42,379 bases of DNA from Rhodoplanes elegans (GTDB lineage Bacteria > Pseudomonadota > Alphaproteobacteria > Rhizobiales > Xanthobacteraceae). A program made the position numbers and the translations under genes. Under the pieces are notes generated by a model. It saw nothing but the letters and a program-made list of their open reading frames with translations, made no database searches and had not been told where the DNA came from. The stretch lies in the NCBI RefSeq assembly GCF_016653355.1, contig NZ_NHSK01000054.1, positions 1 to 42,379 on the forward strand, given 5' to 3'. Position 1 is the first letter of the stretch. The number at the start of each line of letters is the position of its first letter. Of this stretch, positions 1 through 7,059 are shown piece by piece.

Positions 1-325
1 CCGCCTTCGCCGTCGTGCCCGCGGCCGCACCGGCCGTGGCTGCGCCACCGGCACCGCCGATCTCGTCGGGGTGCAGCACCACGAGGCGCAGGCCGTCGGG
101 GGTCGCCCGGACGGCGAGATGGACGTGGGCGCCCTGCGGCAGCGGCACCGCGGTCTGCACGTCGATCAGCGAGTCGCCGACGGCGAGCTGGACATGGGTC
201 TGGTCGAGCACCCGCATCACCAGGGCGTCGACGATCTGCCCCGGCGTGAAGGCCGGCGCGTTGCCGCCGCCTTGGGTGTTCAGCGCCACCGCGATGGGCG
301 AGACGACGAGATCCACGGGCCGCAT
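1..325 (-). CDS. FliK-like flagellar hook-length control protein, N-terminal fragment (cut by window edge)
   Basis: An open frame runs leftward from an ATG at 325-323 off the window edge, giving 108 residues with no stop. The visible protein has a stretch of alternating hydrophobic and polar residues (IVDALVMRVLDQTHVQLAVG, then DVQTAVPLPQGAHVHLAV) followed by an Ala/Gly/Thr-rich tail. This resembles the N-terminal domain of alphaproteobacterial FliK-type hook-length control proteins, where a small beta-rich module precedes a low-complexity region; that assignment is from memory of the family and is tentative. It lies just downstream of the LysR gene on the same strand, 31 bp from its stop. 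A near-match to a CtrA box lies 46-61 bp upstream of the start, which would fit a flagellar gene. The C-terminal domain that would confirm the call is outside the window. Confidence 0.45.
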   Translation of the reverse strand, partial: MRPVDLVVSPIAVALNTQGGGNAPAFTPGQIVDALVMRVLDQTHVQLAVGDSLIDVQTAVPLPQGAHVHLAVRATPDGLRLVVLHPDEIGGAGGAATAGAAAGTTAKA

Positions 326-356
326 CCGTCGGTTCGAGGGGTCTCCACCCTGAACG

Positions 357-1331
357 CTAGCAGGCGGGCGTAAACCGAACGTTAACCTCTGGGTTGCGGC
401 GAAGCCGTTCGTGAGACGACTTCCCCGTGACGGCGTCGATGCCGTCCACGGCCCGCAGCGCGGGAATGACGAAATCCGTGAAGGCCCGCACCGCAGGACG
501 CATGAAGCGCGCAGACGAATAGGCCAGAAAGGCCTCGGTCGGCTTGACCTCCCAGTCGGCCAGGATGCGAACCAGGCGGCCCTCCCCCAGCGCCTCGGTC
601 ACGAGCAGCCGTTGCACCGGTCCGGCCGCGTGCCCGCCCATCAGGGTCCGGGTGATCACGTCGGCATTGTTGGTCCGCAGCACCGGTCGGACCGGGACCT
701 CGATCGTCTCGTCGGCGCGCTGGAGGGTGAGGTGGTCGCCGGGCGACACCGCCGACGTGACGACGAGATCGAGGTCGGCGAGCTGCGCCGGCGTATCGAT
801 CGGGCCGACCCGCGCCAGAAAGGCAGGAGCGCAGACCATGATGCGCCGGATCAGACCAAGCCGGCGGACCACCAGCTCCTGGCCTTCGGGCCGGCCGTAT
901 TTCACCGCGAGATCGTAGTTCTCGTGGACGAGGTCGACGCTGCGGTTCTCCAGCACGAGATCGACGACGACACCAGGATGCTCGGCCTGGAACGCCAGCA
1001 CGAGCGGATAGAGGTGCCGGACGCCGATGCAGGAGGGGGCATGAACACGCAGCGGCCCGTCGATCGCGCCCATGTCTCGGCGCACCCCTTCGAGTGCGGA
1101 GTCGATGGTGGCGAGGGCCGATCGGCTCGCCTCGTAGAGAGACTGGCCCTGCGGGGTGGGACGCACCAGACGCGCGGACCGGTCGAGCAGCCGCGCTCCG
1201 ACATGCCGCTCGAGGTTGCGCAGATGCTTGGTCACCGCCGGCTGTGACACCGAAAGGTCGCGCGCGGCGGCGGTCACCGAACCGCGCTCGACCGTCCGCA
1301 CGAAGGCCCGCAGGGCAAGCGCCAGATCCAT
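357..1331 (-). CDS. LysR-family transcriptional regulator
   Basis: This is a 324-residue LysR-type regulator. The N-terminal winged helix-turn-helix (about residues 4-62) has the family pattern: FVRTVERGSVTAAARDL followed by SVSQPAVTKHLRNLE. The remaining 240 residues form the periplasmic-binding-like effector domain, for example the segment LRVHAPSCIGVRHLYPLV. The length is normal for the family apart from an extra polar tail of about 20 residues at the C terminus. The gene is divergent from the L,D-transpeptidase gene, with the starts about 100 bp apart, so that gene is the most natural regulated neighbour. The inducer is unknown. The start is the ATG at 1331 because the HTH begins directly after it. 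An inverted repeat at 1344-1367 lies immediately upstream. Confidence 0.9.
   Translation of the reverse strand: MDLALALRAFVRTVERGSVTAAARDLSVSQPAVTKHLRNLERHVGARLLDRSARLVRPTPQGQSLYEASRSALATIDSALEGVRRDMGAIDGPLRVHAPSCIGVRHLYPLVLAFQAEHPGVVVDLVLENRSVDLVHENYDLAVKYGRPEGQELVVRRLGLIRRIMVCAPAFLARVGPIDTPAQLADLDLVVTSAVSPGDHLTLQRADETIEVPVRPVLRTNNADVITRTLMGGHAAGPVQRLLVTEALGEGRLVRILADWEVKPTEAFLAYSSARFMRPAVRAFTDFVIPALRAVDGIDAVTGKSSHERLRRNPEVNVRFTPAC
371..386 (-). promoter_or_regulatory. Near-consensus CtrA-type box (one mismatch)
   Basis: On the plus strand the sequence reads TAAA-N7-TTAAC, one base from the CtrA consensus TTAA-N7-TTAA(C). It sits 46-61 bp upstream of the FliK-like start, inside the last codons of the LysR gene. 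CtrA control of flagellar genes is established in alphaproteobacteria; its action here is inference. Confidence 0.35.
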
Positions 1332-1343
1332 TCATTCCTCGCG

Positions 1344-1367
1344 GTTATAGGATCTATCACCCATAAC
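1344..1367. promoter_or_regulatory. AT-rich inverted repeat between the divergent LysR and L,D-transpeptidase genes
   Basis: GTTAT (1344-1348) and ATAAC (1363-1367) form an inverted repeat around a smaller dyad, ATAG-GAT-CTAT (1347-1357). It is the only AT-rich patch in this short divergent gap and lies 13 bp from the LysR start. It is a plausible autoregulatory operator or promoter, but it is not a clean T-N11-A box. Confidence 0.3.
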
Positions 1368-1430
1368 ACCTGGACGCGGTCGGTGCCAGCGGGCATCCAT
1401 GGTGTCGGACAATCGACAGGAGTGGCCCGC

Positions 1431-2117
1431 GTGACGATCGATCGACGCAAGTTTCTGAGCGGCGCGATGGCGGCGAGTTCCGGCCTGCTGGCCGGCTGCG
1501 CGACGACCCAAGATACGAGCCGGCTTCAGCCGGGCGGCCCGGTCGCGCGTGAATACGCGGCCATGTACGGGGCGATCGACACCGAGCCGTTCCCGATACC
1601 GGCGGTCGATCTCTCGACGATCGACACGCGTTTCCTGCGCCGCGAGGTCGCCTTCAGGACCACCGAGCAGCCCGGAACCATCGTCGTCGATCCCGGCGCT
1701 CGCTACGCCTATCTGGTGCTCGAGCGCGGCCGCGCGATGCGCTACGGCGTCGGCGTCGGCAAGGAGGAAGGGTTCAACTTCCGCGGCAGCGCCGTGATCG
1801 CGCGCAAGGCCGAGTGGCCGCGCTGGACGCCGACCCCCAACATGATCCGCCGCGAGCCGGAGCGTTACGGGAAGTATGCGGGCGGCATGCCGGGCGGTCC
1901 GGAAAACCCGCTCGGTCCGCGCGCCCTCTATCTCTACCGGGACGGCCAGGACACCTATTATCGGCTCCACGGCACGGTCGAACCGGCGACCATCGGCACC
2001 ATGGTGTCGTCGGGCTGCGTCCGGCTGATCAACCAGGACATCATCGACCTGTACCGCCGGGTCCCGACCGGGACCAAGGTGGTCGTGCTCCCGTCGGGCG
2101 GCGAGGCGACGAGCTGA
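1431..2117 (+). CDS. L,D-transpeptidase (YkuD fold) lipoprotein
   Basis: This is a 228-residue YkuD-domain enzyme that forms 3-3 cross-links in peptidoglycan or attaches proteins to it. The catalytic signature is intact: His180 in YRLHG, then SSGCVRL with nucleophile Cys196 and Arg198. The N terminus carries twin arginines (residues 5-6) and a hydrophobic stretch ending in LLAGC, a lipobox with Cys23. It may therefore be a Tat- or Sec-exported lipoprotein. The chosen start is a GTG preceded by a purine-rich ACAGGAGT at 1416-1423; a longer frame opens at 1383 but has no better ribosome site and would bury the signal sequence. The gene converges on the ATP12 chaperone gene with only 3 bp between the two stops. 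Confidence 0.88.
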   Translation: MTIDRRKFLSGAMAASSGLLAGCATTQDTSRLQPGGPVAREYAAMYGAIDTEPFPIPAVDLSTIDTRFLRREVAFRTTEQPGTIVVDPGARYAYLVLERGRAMRYGVGVGKEEGFNFRGSAVIARKAEWPRWTPTPNMIRREPERYGKYAGGMPGGPENPLGPRALYLYRDGQDTYYRLHGTVEPATIGTMVSSGCVRLINQDIIDLYRRVPTGTKVVVLPSGGEATS

Positions 2118-2120
2118 GGG

Positions 2121-2897
2121 TCAGCCCTCCGGCACCAGCTCCAGCACCGCGGCGGCCGCGTCGAACTCGCTGCGGCGATGCGAGCGGCGGGCGAGCGCCT
2201 GCTCGTCGTGGCCCCACAGCTCCATGTTCCAGTCCTCGTCGACATGGGCCGCCGCCCAGGCGTCGTCGGCCGTGACGACGCCCTCGGCGAGCGCGAGCGC
2301 GAGGAGCGCCGAGCCGGTCAGCGCCGTCACCACGTGCAGGGCGCCGAGCCGCCAGGCGCCGGGCGGGATCAGCCGCCGCATCGTCTCGACGGCCCGCTCC
2401 GGCTGGGTCGCGAACACCACCCCCTCGACCAGCACGAAGCGCGCCCCGTGACTGTCGCGCGCCCAGGCCAGCACCGGGTCCCAGGCGCGGCTCTGCTTGT
2501 CGACCAGCCGGGCCGGCCCCTCGGCCCGGTAGACGAGGAGATCGGAGCCGAGATAGCGGGCGATCTCGGAGGCGACCTCCTCGGGCGTCTCGACGACCGC
2601 GTCGATGATCGCGTTGGCGAGCCGGGTCAGCGGCATCGTGCCGGGATCGATCATCTCGGTCTGCGCCCGCCACTCGGCGGCGCAGCGCTCGGCGATCGCC
2701 GCCGTCGGGAAGGCGAGCGTCCGCCGCGCCGGGGTACGCACCGGCCGGCCGTCGAGTTCGACCGCGACACCCTCCGGCGCCTCGCGCAGCGTCACCTCGG
2801 CGTAGAAGCGCCGCCGCAGCGGCCGCATGGTGCGCCTGGCCGCCTCGTTCGGATCGGCCGGGCTCGCGGCGAAGAAGTCTTCGAACAGATCGGACAT
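2121..2897 (-). CDS. ATP12-family F1-ATPase assembly chaperone
   Basis: This 258-residue protein is a homologue of mitochondrial Atp12, which binds the F1 alpha subunit before it assembles with beta. The ATP12 region (about residues 28-160) begins at the segment RRRFYAEVTLRE. The C-terminal helical domain carries the conserved acidic-aromatic motif DEDWNMELWGHDEQA. Bacterial copies are largely confined to alphaproteobacteria, which supports the taxonomic call. The start at 2897 (MSDLFEDFF) is preceded by a strong GGGGAGA site; the frame continues upstream but without family similarity. No other ATP synthase genes are nearby, so the context adds nothing to the function. Confidence 0.85.
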   Translation of the reverse strand: MSDLFEDFFAASPADPNEAARRTMRPLRRRFYAEVTLREAPEGVAVELDGRPVRTPARRTLAFPTAAIAERCAAEWRAQTEMIDPGTMPLTRLANAIIDAVVETPEEVASEIARYLGSDLLVYRAEGPARLVDKQSRAWDPVLAWARDSHGARFVLVEGVVFATQPERAVETMRRLIPPGAWRLGALHVVTALTGSALLALALAEGVVTADDAWAAAHVDEDWNMELWGHDEQALARRSHRRSEFDAAAAVLELVPEG

Positions 2898-3198
2898 CGG
2901 TCTCCCCGCGGCCACGACTCCGGCGGAGGCGAAGGGCGGCCGGCCCCGCTTATCTAGGGGCCGCGAGGCGCCGCGGAAAGCGCCGGCGCACCACCCTCCC
3001 CGCCGCGCCTTGCGCGCCGCGGTCGTCCGGCCGCCGGAAACAATTGTCCTGGCGATCCGAAACGCAGAAGCCGCGTTCCCGGCCCAATTGGGTTTCATGG
3101 TCACGGGCGTTCGCCGGCCCGGACCGCCGACCAGGGCTCTCGTCCGCGCCGCGACCGCCGGGGCCGATCCGTCCCGGTCATCGTTCAGGAGTCTTGCC
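2898..3198. other. Divergent intergenic region with two CAATTG palindromes
   Basis: This gap lies between the ATP12 chaperone and the first small secreted-protein gene. I see no gene in it. It contains two short perfect palindromes, ACAATTGT at 3040-3047 and CCCAATTGGG at 3083-3092. A third CAATTG occurs at 3640-3645, at a similar distance upstream of the second secreted-protein gene. These may be operator half-sites or chance. Confidence 0.35.
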
Positions 3199-3573
3199 AT
3201 GATCGGAAAATCCGTGATGGCCGCGGCCGTCGCCGCGCTGCTCGGCCTGTCGCTCTTCTCCGTCACGAGCGAAGCGCGCGCGCAAGGCCGGATGATCGAA
3301 ACTCCAGGCCGACCCGGTCCGGGAGCACCGGGCCTCGGCCCGAGGCCCGGATCGGGACCCGGACCAGGGCTGCGGCCGGGTCCGGGCTGGGGCCCGGGGC
3401 CGGGTCCCTGGGTGGCTCGGCCGTGGGGCTGGGGCGCCTATCCGTGGGGCTTCTGGGGCTATCCGGCCTATTGGAACGGCTCCTATCCGACCTTCAGCGA
3501 GGTCGACGAGATGCCGTGCCTGCGCAAGGTGTGGCTGAGCAAGACGCGGTGGACGTGGCGGCGCCTGTGCTGA
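3199..3573 (+). CDS. Small secreted Gly/Pro/Trp-rich protein, paralogue 1
   Basis: This is a 124-residue exported protein with no assigned function. A signal peptide covers about residues 1-29, with a hydrophobic core and an Ala-x-Ala-type end before QGRMIE. The middle is low complexity, built of PGPG repeats then W/G/Y-rich sequence. It ends in a compact basic-aromatic block with two cysteines: PCLRKVW, then TRWTWRRLC at the C terminus. The start is the ATG after CAGGAG (3186-3191). The next gene encodes a similar protein with the same C-terminal block, so the two form a tandem paralogous pair. Similar glycine-rich exported proteins with a C-terminal W/R/C block are frequent in Rhizobiales; a surface or matrix role is only a guess. 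The two cysteines could form a disulfide. Confidence 0.75.
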   Translation: MIGKSVMAAAVAALLGLSLFSVTSEARAQGRMIETPGRPGPGAPGLGPRPGSGPGPGLRPGPGWGPGPGPWVARPWGWGAYPWGFWGYPAYWNGSYPTFSEVDEMPCLRKVWLSKTRWTWRRLC

Positions 3574-3767
3574 GCACGACGGGCGGCCGCACACGGCTTC
3601 GATCGCAAGATCCGGGACCGAACGCTGTTTACCGCGGCACAATTGGTCCGACGCGGCGTTGGGCGATCGAGAGCCGATGCCGCCCTCGTCGTCCCTCGCG
3701 GGAGTGCTGCTCGCGAGCGCGCCGACGAACCGGCCCTGCCCGGCTCGTTCAGCGAAAGGAGAACGGC

Positions 3768-4067
3768 ATGATCCGGACATCTGTGGTGGCGGCCGCGGCC
3801 GTGGCGGCGCTCGGCCTCGTGGCGACGTCGACGCCCTCGCACGCTCAGCGCGGCATCGGCTGGCAAGGCGGCGGCTGGCACGGCGGCGGCTGGGGCTACC
3901 CCGCCTACGGCTATCGCTACGGTTACGCCCCACGCTACGGCTACGCTCCGCGCTGGGGCTATGCGCCGGCCGGTTATTACGGCTACGCCGCTTCGCCGGG
4001 CTGGGGCGCCCCCTGCGTCCAGCGCGTCTGGTGGCGCGGCGCCTGGCGGCTGCGCCGCGTCTGCTGA
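3768..4067 (+). CDS. Small secreted Gly/Tyr-rich protein, paralogue 2
   Basis: This 99-residue exported protein is a paralogue of the one encoded at 3199-3573. The signal peptide ends near residue 26 (THAQ-type cut after SHA). The body has GGGW repeats followed by repeated RYGYAP units. The last 20 residues carry the shared block: PCVQRVWW, then WRLRRVC. The ribosome site AAAGGAG at 3755-3761 supports the ATG at 3768. The two paralogues share architecture but not the middle sequence, so the C-terminal Cys/Trp/Arg block is probably the functional part. Function is unknown. Confidence 0.75.
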   Translation: MIRTSVVAAAAVAALGLVATSTPSHAQRGIGWQGGGWHGGGWGYPAYGYRYGYAPRYGYAPRWGYAPAGYYGYAASPGWGAPCVQRVWWRGAWRLRRVC

Positions 4068-4234
4068 TCGATCGCCTCGCCGCGGGCGACCCTTCTCACG
4101 GGCGCCCGCGGCGCTTCGCCTTGACCTTGCCGAGATGCGCCCGTAGGTGCCCGGCGGTACGCGCCTGCTCCCCTGTCGCGGGCGTCGACACCGCATCCTG
4201 CCGGCTCCGCCGCGCGCAACTCGCAGCAAGGTCC

Positions 4235-4687
4235 ATGAACGCCTCTCACCCCCTCGCCGCCGCCGCTTTCGGGCTCGCCCTCCTCGCCGCCGCGCCCGCG
4301 CAGGCGCAGTTCGCCACGCCCGAGGAGGCCGTGAAGCAGCTCTACGCGCTCTACGGCACCGGCAAGACCGATCTCATGGGCCTGCCCAACGAGCCGAAGG
4401 TGCTGCGTCGCTACTTCGTGCCGGCCGTGGTCCAGGGCTATCAGAAGGCCGAGCTGATCGACGCCGACTTCTTCGTCCAGGGTCAGGACTTCGAGCTGTC
4501 CGACGTCACGGTCGCGCCCGCCATGGTGACCGGCGACAAGGCGACGATCGCCGTCGATCTCAAGAACATGGGCCAGCCGCTTCATCTCGACTTCGAGCTC
4601 GCCAAGGGCAAGGACGGCTGGCGCATCGCCGATGCCCGCACCCCGAAAGGCGACACGCTGCGCAAGATGCTGGCGCGGTCGCGCTGA
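4235..4687 (+). CDS. Exported protein of the DUF3828-like type
   Basis: This is a 150-residue periplasmic protein with a signal peptide (residues 1-24, ending APAQAQ). The mature part begins with FATPEEAVKQLYALYG, a helix typical of DUF3828-like and NTF2-like periplasmic domains. It continues as alternating strands (DFELSDVTVAPAMVTGDKA) and ends in a segment suggesting a wrapped beta-sheet, GKDGWRIADA. I do not recognise a specific function. It follows the two small secreted proteins on the same strand but is separated by 167 bp, so cotranscription is uncertain. Confidence 0.7.
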   Translation: MNASHPLAAAAFGLALLAAAPAQAQFATPEEAVKQLYALYGTGKTDLMGLPNEPKVLRRYFVPAVVQGYQKAELIDADFFVQGQDFELSDVTVAPAMVTGDKATIAVDLKNMGQPLHLDFELAKGKDGWRIADARTPKGDTLRKMLARSR

Positions 4688-4987
4688 GCCGATCGCGGCA
4701 CGCTCTGTTCGTCGATCGCGATACGACCGGCTGCGGGCGTCACCTCCGGTTGCCCGTCCGCAACCGATCGTGTCCGGAAATTTCGCCACTGTTGCATTTT
4801 TCTCGCGGCCGCAGGACACACCCCACGGAGGCGGCCGGTATCTTTCTACAGCATTGATTTTGCTTTTCTTTTTTCGTGCGGCGCGGAGCCGCTGCGGCAT
4901 TTGGCCGACTTGCGGCGTGTCCGTGGTGCACGCCGTGGAACCTGTACAAAGCCGGACGCGCCCTGCAATTTAGGATCTTGGAGTCGC
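4688..4987. other. Intergenic region upstream of hpnG, AT-rich island
   Basis: No gene is visible in these 300 bases. From about 4785 to 4880 the composition drops sharply in GC and includes a pyrimidine run (TTTTGCTTTTCTTTTTT, 4857-4873). In this GC-rich genome such an island most likely holds the hpnG promoter. The T-run has no stem before it, so I do not call a terminator. Confidence 0.4.
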
Positions 4988-5728
4988 ATGGGGGACGTCG
5001 CGCGCCGGGGACCGCGCGCGTCGTTATTCGGGGGTGGTTTCTTGATCGTCGTCGTGGGGCTGGCGTTCGAGGCGAAGATCGTCGCGGACGCGGGGATGCG
5101 TGTGATCTGCAGCGGCGACGGCCGCAACCTCGCCGCGTCGTTGACGCAGGCGATCGACGACGAATGCGGCGGGCTGATCAGCTTCGGGGTGGCCGGCGGG
5201 CTGCATCCGGATCTCGAGCCCGGCACCTGTGTGGTCGCGGCCGAGATCCTGTCGGGCAGCGCCCGTTTCCCGACCGATCCGACGTGGTCGCGCAAGCTCG
5301 CCGACACGATTCCGGGGGCGGTGCGCGGCGCCATCGTGGGCGTGCCGAAGCCGGTCGCCCACACGGCCGCCAAGCGCAGCCTGCACGACTCGACCGGGGC
5401 GCTCGCCGTCGACATGGAGTCCCACATCGTCGCCGAGATCGGCGCCGCGCACGCCCTGCCGGTGGCAGCGATCCGGGTCATCACCGATCCGGCCGACCGC
5501 GCGCTCCCGAAGGCGGCGCTCGCCGCCATGCGGCCGAACGGCACCACCGACATCCTCGCCATGGTGCGGCAGGTGATGCGCCAGCCCAAGGAGCTGCCGG
5601 CCCTGATGCGCACGGCGCTCGACGCGCGCGCGGCCCGTGCCACGCTGGTGCGCGGCCGTCGGCTGCTCGGCCCCGGCCTCGGCCTGGCCGAGTTCGCCGC
5701 CTCCGCGACGCCGTCCTTCGGCGGCTGA
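4988..5728 (+). CDS. hpnG: Hopanoid-associated phosphorylase HpnG
   Basis: This 246-residue protein belongs to the purine nucleoside phosphorylase/MTA-SAH nucleosidase fold. It matches the hopanoid-associated group (HpnG), reported to act on adenosylhopane to give ribosylhopane in bacteriohopanepolyol side-chain synthesis. Visible family marks are GLAFEAKI near the N terminus, ISFGVAGGLHPDLEPG in the nucleoside-binding core and AVDMESHIVAEIGA carrying the Met-Glu pair that contacts ribose. The chosen ATG follows TTGGAG. A TTG at 5042, preceded by GGGGGTGG, would begin the protein directly at IVVVGLAFEAK and matches relatives' N termini about as well. Other hopanoid genes are not present here. 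The gene converges on the gamma-carbonic anhydrase gene. Confidence 0.82.
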   Translation: MGDVARRGPRASLFGGGFLIVVVGLAFEAKIVADAGMRVICSGDGRNLAASLTQAIDDECGGLISFGVAGGLHPDLEPGTCVVAAEILSGSARFPTDPTWSRKLADTIPGAVRGAIVGVPKPVAHTAAKRSLHDSTGALAVDMESHIVAEIGAAHALPVAAIRVITDPADRALPKAALAAMRPNGTTDILAMVRQVMRQPKELPALMRTALDARAARATLVRGRRLLGPGLGLAEFAASATPSFGG

Positions 5729-5805
5729 GCGCGCGCGAGCGAGGCGCACCGCCTCTCCCTCGTCACCGCCAGACCTGATCCGGCGGTCCATCGTCTTTCA
5801 GGCGT

Positions 5806-6336
5806 TCAGCCGATCGGCTTCAGCGCGGCGGCGTAGAGCTTGGCGCGCTGCACGTAGCCGTCGGCGCCCGCCCGGATGCGGTCGACCGCGGCGTCGTCGA
5901 GGGTGCGCACCACCTTGCCGGGCGCCCCGACGATCAGCGAGCGCGGCGGATAGGTCTTGCCCTCCGGGATCACGGCGCCGGCGCCGACGATCGAGCCCTC
6001 GCCGATCTTGGCGCCGTTCATCACGATCGCGCCCATGCCGATCAGGCTGTTCGACGCCACCGTGCAGCCGTGCATGATCACGTTGTGGCCGATCACGCAG
6101 TCGCTGCCGATGGTGAGCGGAAAGCCCATGTCGGTGTGCAGCGTCGCATTGTCCTGGACCTGCGAGCGGACGCCGATCTCGATCCACTCGTTGTCGCCGC
6201 GCAGCACCGCGCCGAACCAGACGCTCGCCTCGTCGAGGAGCCGCACCCGGCCGATCAGCACGGCCGTGTCGGCGACCCAGAAGCGGCCGGCCGGCGGCAG
6301 CTCGGGGACGAGATCCTGCAGGGCGTAGATGGGCAT
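5806..6336 (-). CDS. Gamma-carbonic anhydrase family protein (left-handed beta-helix)
   Basis: This 176-residue hexapeptide-repeat protein is of the gamma-carbonic anhydrase/YrdA type. The left-handed beta-helix spans about residues 30-140. The three zinc-binding histidines are present: His67 in ATLHTD, then His84 and His89 in VIGHNVIMHG. The conserved GAVLRGDN motif (residues 42-49) is also there. The C-terminal helix closes the trimer. Many bacterial members bind metal but have no measured anhydrase activity, so the exact reaction is uncertain. The start at 6336 gives the usual MPIYAL N terminus. The upstream gene on the same strand is a small membrane protein, 124 bp away. Confidence 0.88.
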   Translation of the reverse strand: MPIYALQDLVPELPPAGRFWVADTAVLIGRVRLLDEASVWFGAVLRGDNEWIEIGVRSQVQDNATLHTDMGFPLTIGSDCVIGHNVIMHGCTVASNSLIGMGAIVMNGAKIGEGSIVGAGAVIPEGKTYPPRSLIVGAPGKVVRTLDDAAVDRIRAGADGYVQRAKLYAAALKPIG

Positions 6337-6460
6337 GCGTCGCGCCTCCGGGTCGAATGGTCGGATCGTGCGGTGGGGTCGAGCGTTTCCGCCCCCCCCT
6401 TAGCCCGGAGACGGGACCAGCGGAAAGTGCCGCGCGCGGCGGGCGGCGCGGCCGCCGCAC

Positions 6461-6805
6461 TCAACCGATCAGGCGCGCGAGCCCGCTGGTCACGACCTCG
6501 ACGGTCATCACCACGATGGTGCCCGACATCAGGCTCCACAGGCCGGCGATGATGGTGGCGATCATCACGAACTCGAAGCGCCGGCGCTCGATGATGCGGC
6601 CCCGCACGGTGTTGCGCATGATGATGAAGGGCGCCGCGAAGACCAGGAACGGCACCGCCGCGAAGCTCGCGGCCGAGGCGCCCTGCTCCAGCAGCCGGAA
6701 CGAGGCCGGCCGCTGCGCCCACATCTGGTAGCCGGTGGCGATCAGGCCGGCGAAGGCGAAGCCAATGGACAGGGCGAGAAAGTTCTGAATCGACTCCGGC
6801 GACAT
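6461..6805 (-). CDS. Small polytopic membrane protein, function unknown
   Basis: This is a 114-residue protein with three predicted membrane segments (about residues 8-26, 44-64 and 84-106). A basic loop, RNTVRGRIIERRRFE, lies between the second and third. I do not recognise a characterised family; it resembles conserved hypothetical membrane proteins of Rhizobiales. The start is placed at the ATG at 6805 (MSPESIQNF); an ATG five codons upstream would add MRSRV. A perfect CtrA-type box lies 69-84 bp upstream, which suggests cell-cycle control. Confidence 0.65.
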   Translation of the reverse strand: MSPESIQNFLALSIGFAFAGLIATGYQMWAQRPASFRLLEQGASAASFAAVPFLVFAAPFIIMRNTVRGRIIERRRFEFVMIATIIAGLWSLMSGTIVVMTVEVVTSGLARLIG

Positions 6806-6873
6806 GACACGGCTCCGCACGCACTGCGACCCGACAGGTGTGCCCCATCCGGCCCGCCGCCGCCACGCTATCG

Positions 6874-6889
6874 TTAAAGAACGGTTAAC
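6874..6889 (-). promoter_or_regulatory. Perfect CtrA-type binding site (TTAA-N7-TTAAC)
   Basis: The plus strand reads GTTAAAGAACGGTTAAC at 6873-6889, an exact TTAA-N7-TTAAC. TTAA is very rare in this GC-rich sequence, so the spaced pair is unlikely by chance. It lies 69 bp upstream of the small membrane protein start and about 170 bp upstream of the plus-strand gene at 7060. The distance favours control of the minus-strand gene. A single further CGGTTAACG occurs at 6998-7006. Confidence 0.55.
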
Positions 6890-7059
6890 GCGAGAGGGCG
6901 CGGGATCGAGGCCCCGTGGTTCGAGACGCGGTGCTGCGGCGCGCCGCCCGACGAGGAAACGACATCGCGACGTGCAGCCGCCCGCCTTGGCGAGAAGCGG
7001 TTAACGACCGCGTGGCACACTCCGCGCCGAACTCGGACGGCGTGGCGTGAGCGTGGCGT

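Noticed and set aside
3040-3092. CAATTG palindromes as firm regulatory sites
   Set aside because: They are short and common enough to occur by chance; they are recorded only as weak support for shared control of the two secreted proteins.
4855-4875. Intrinsic terminator at the T-run upstream of hpnG
   Set aside because: No GC-rich stem precedes the T-run; it is better read as part of an AT-rich promoter area.
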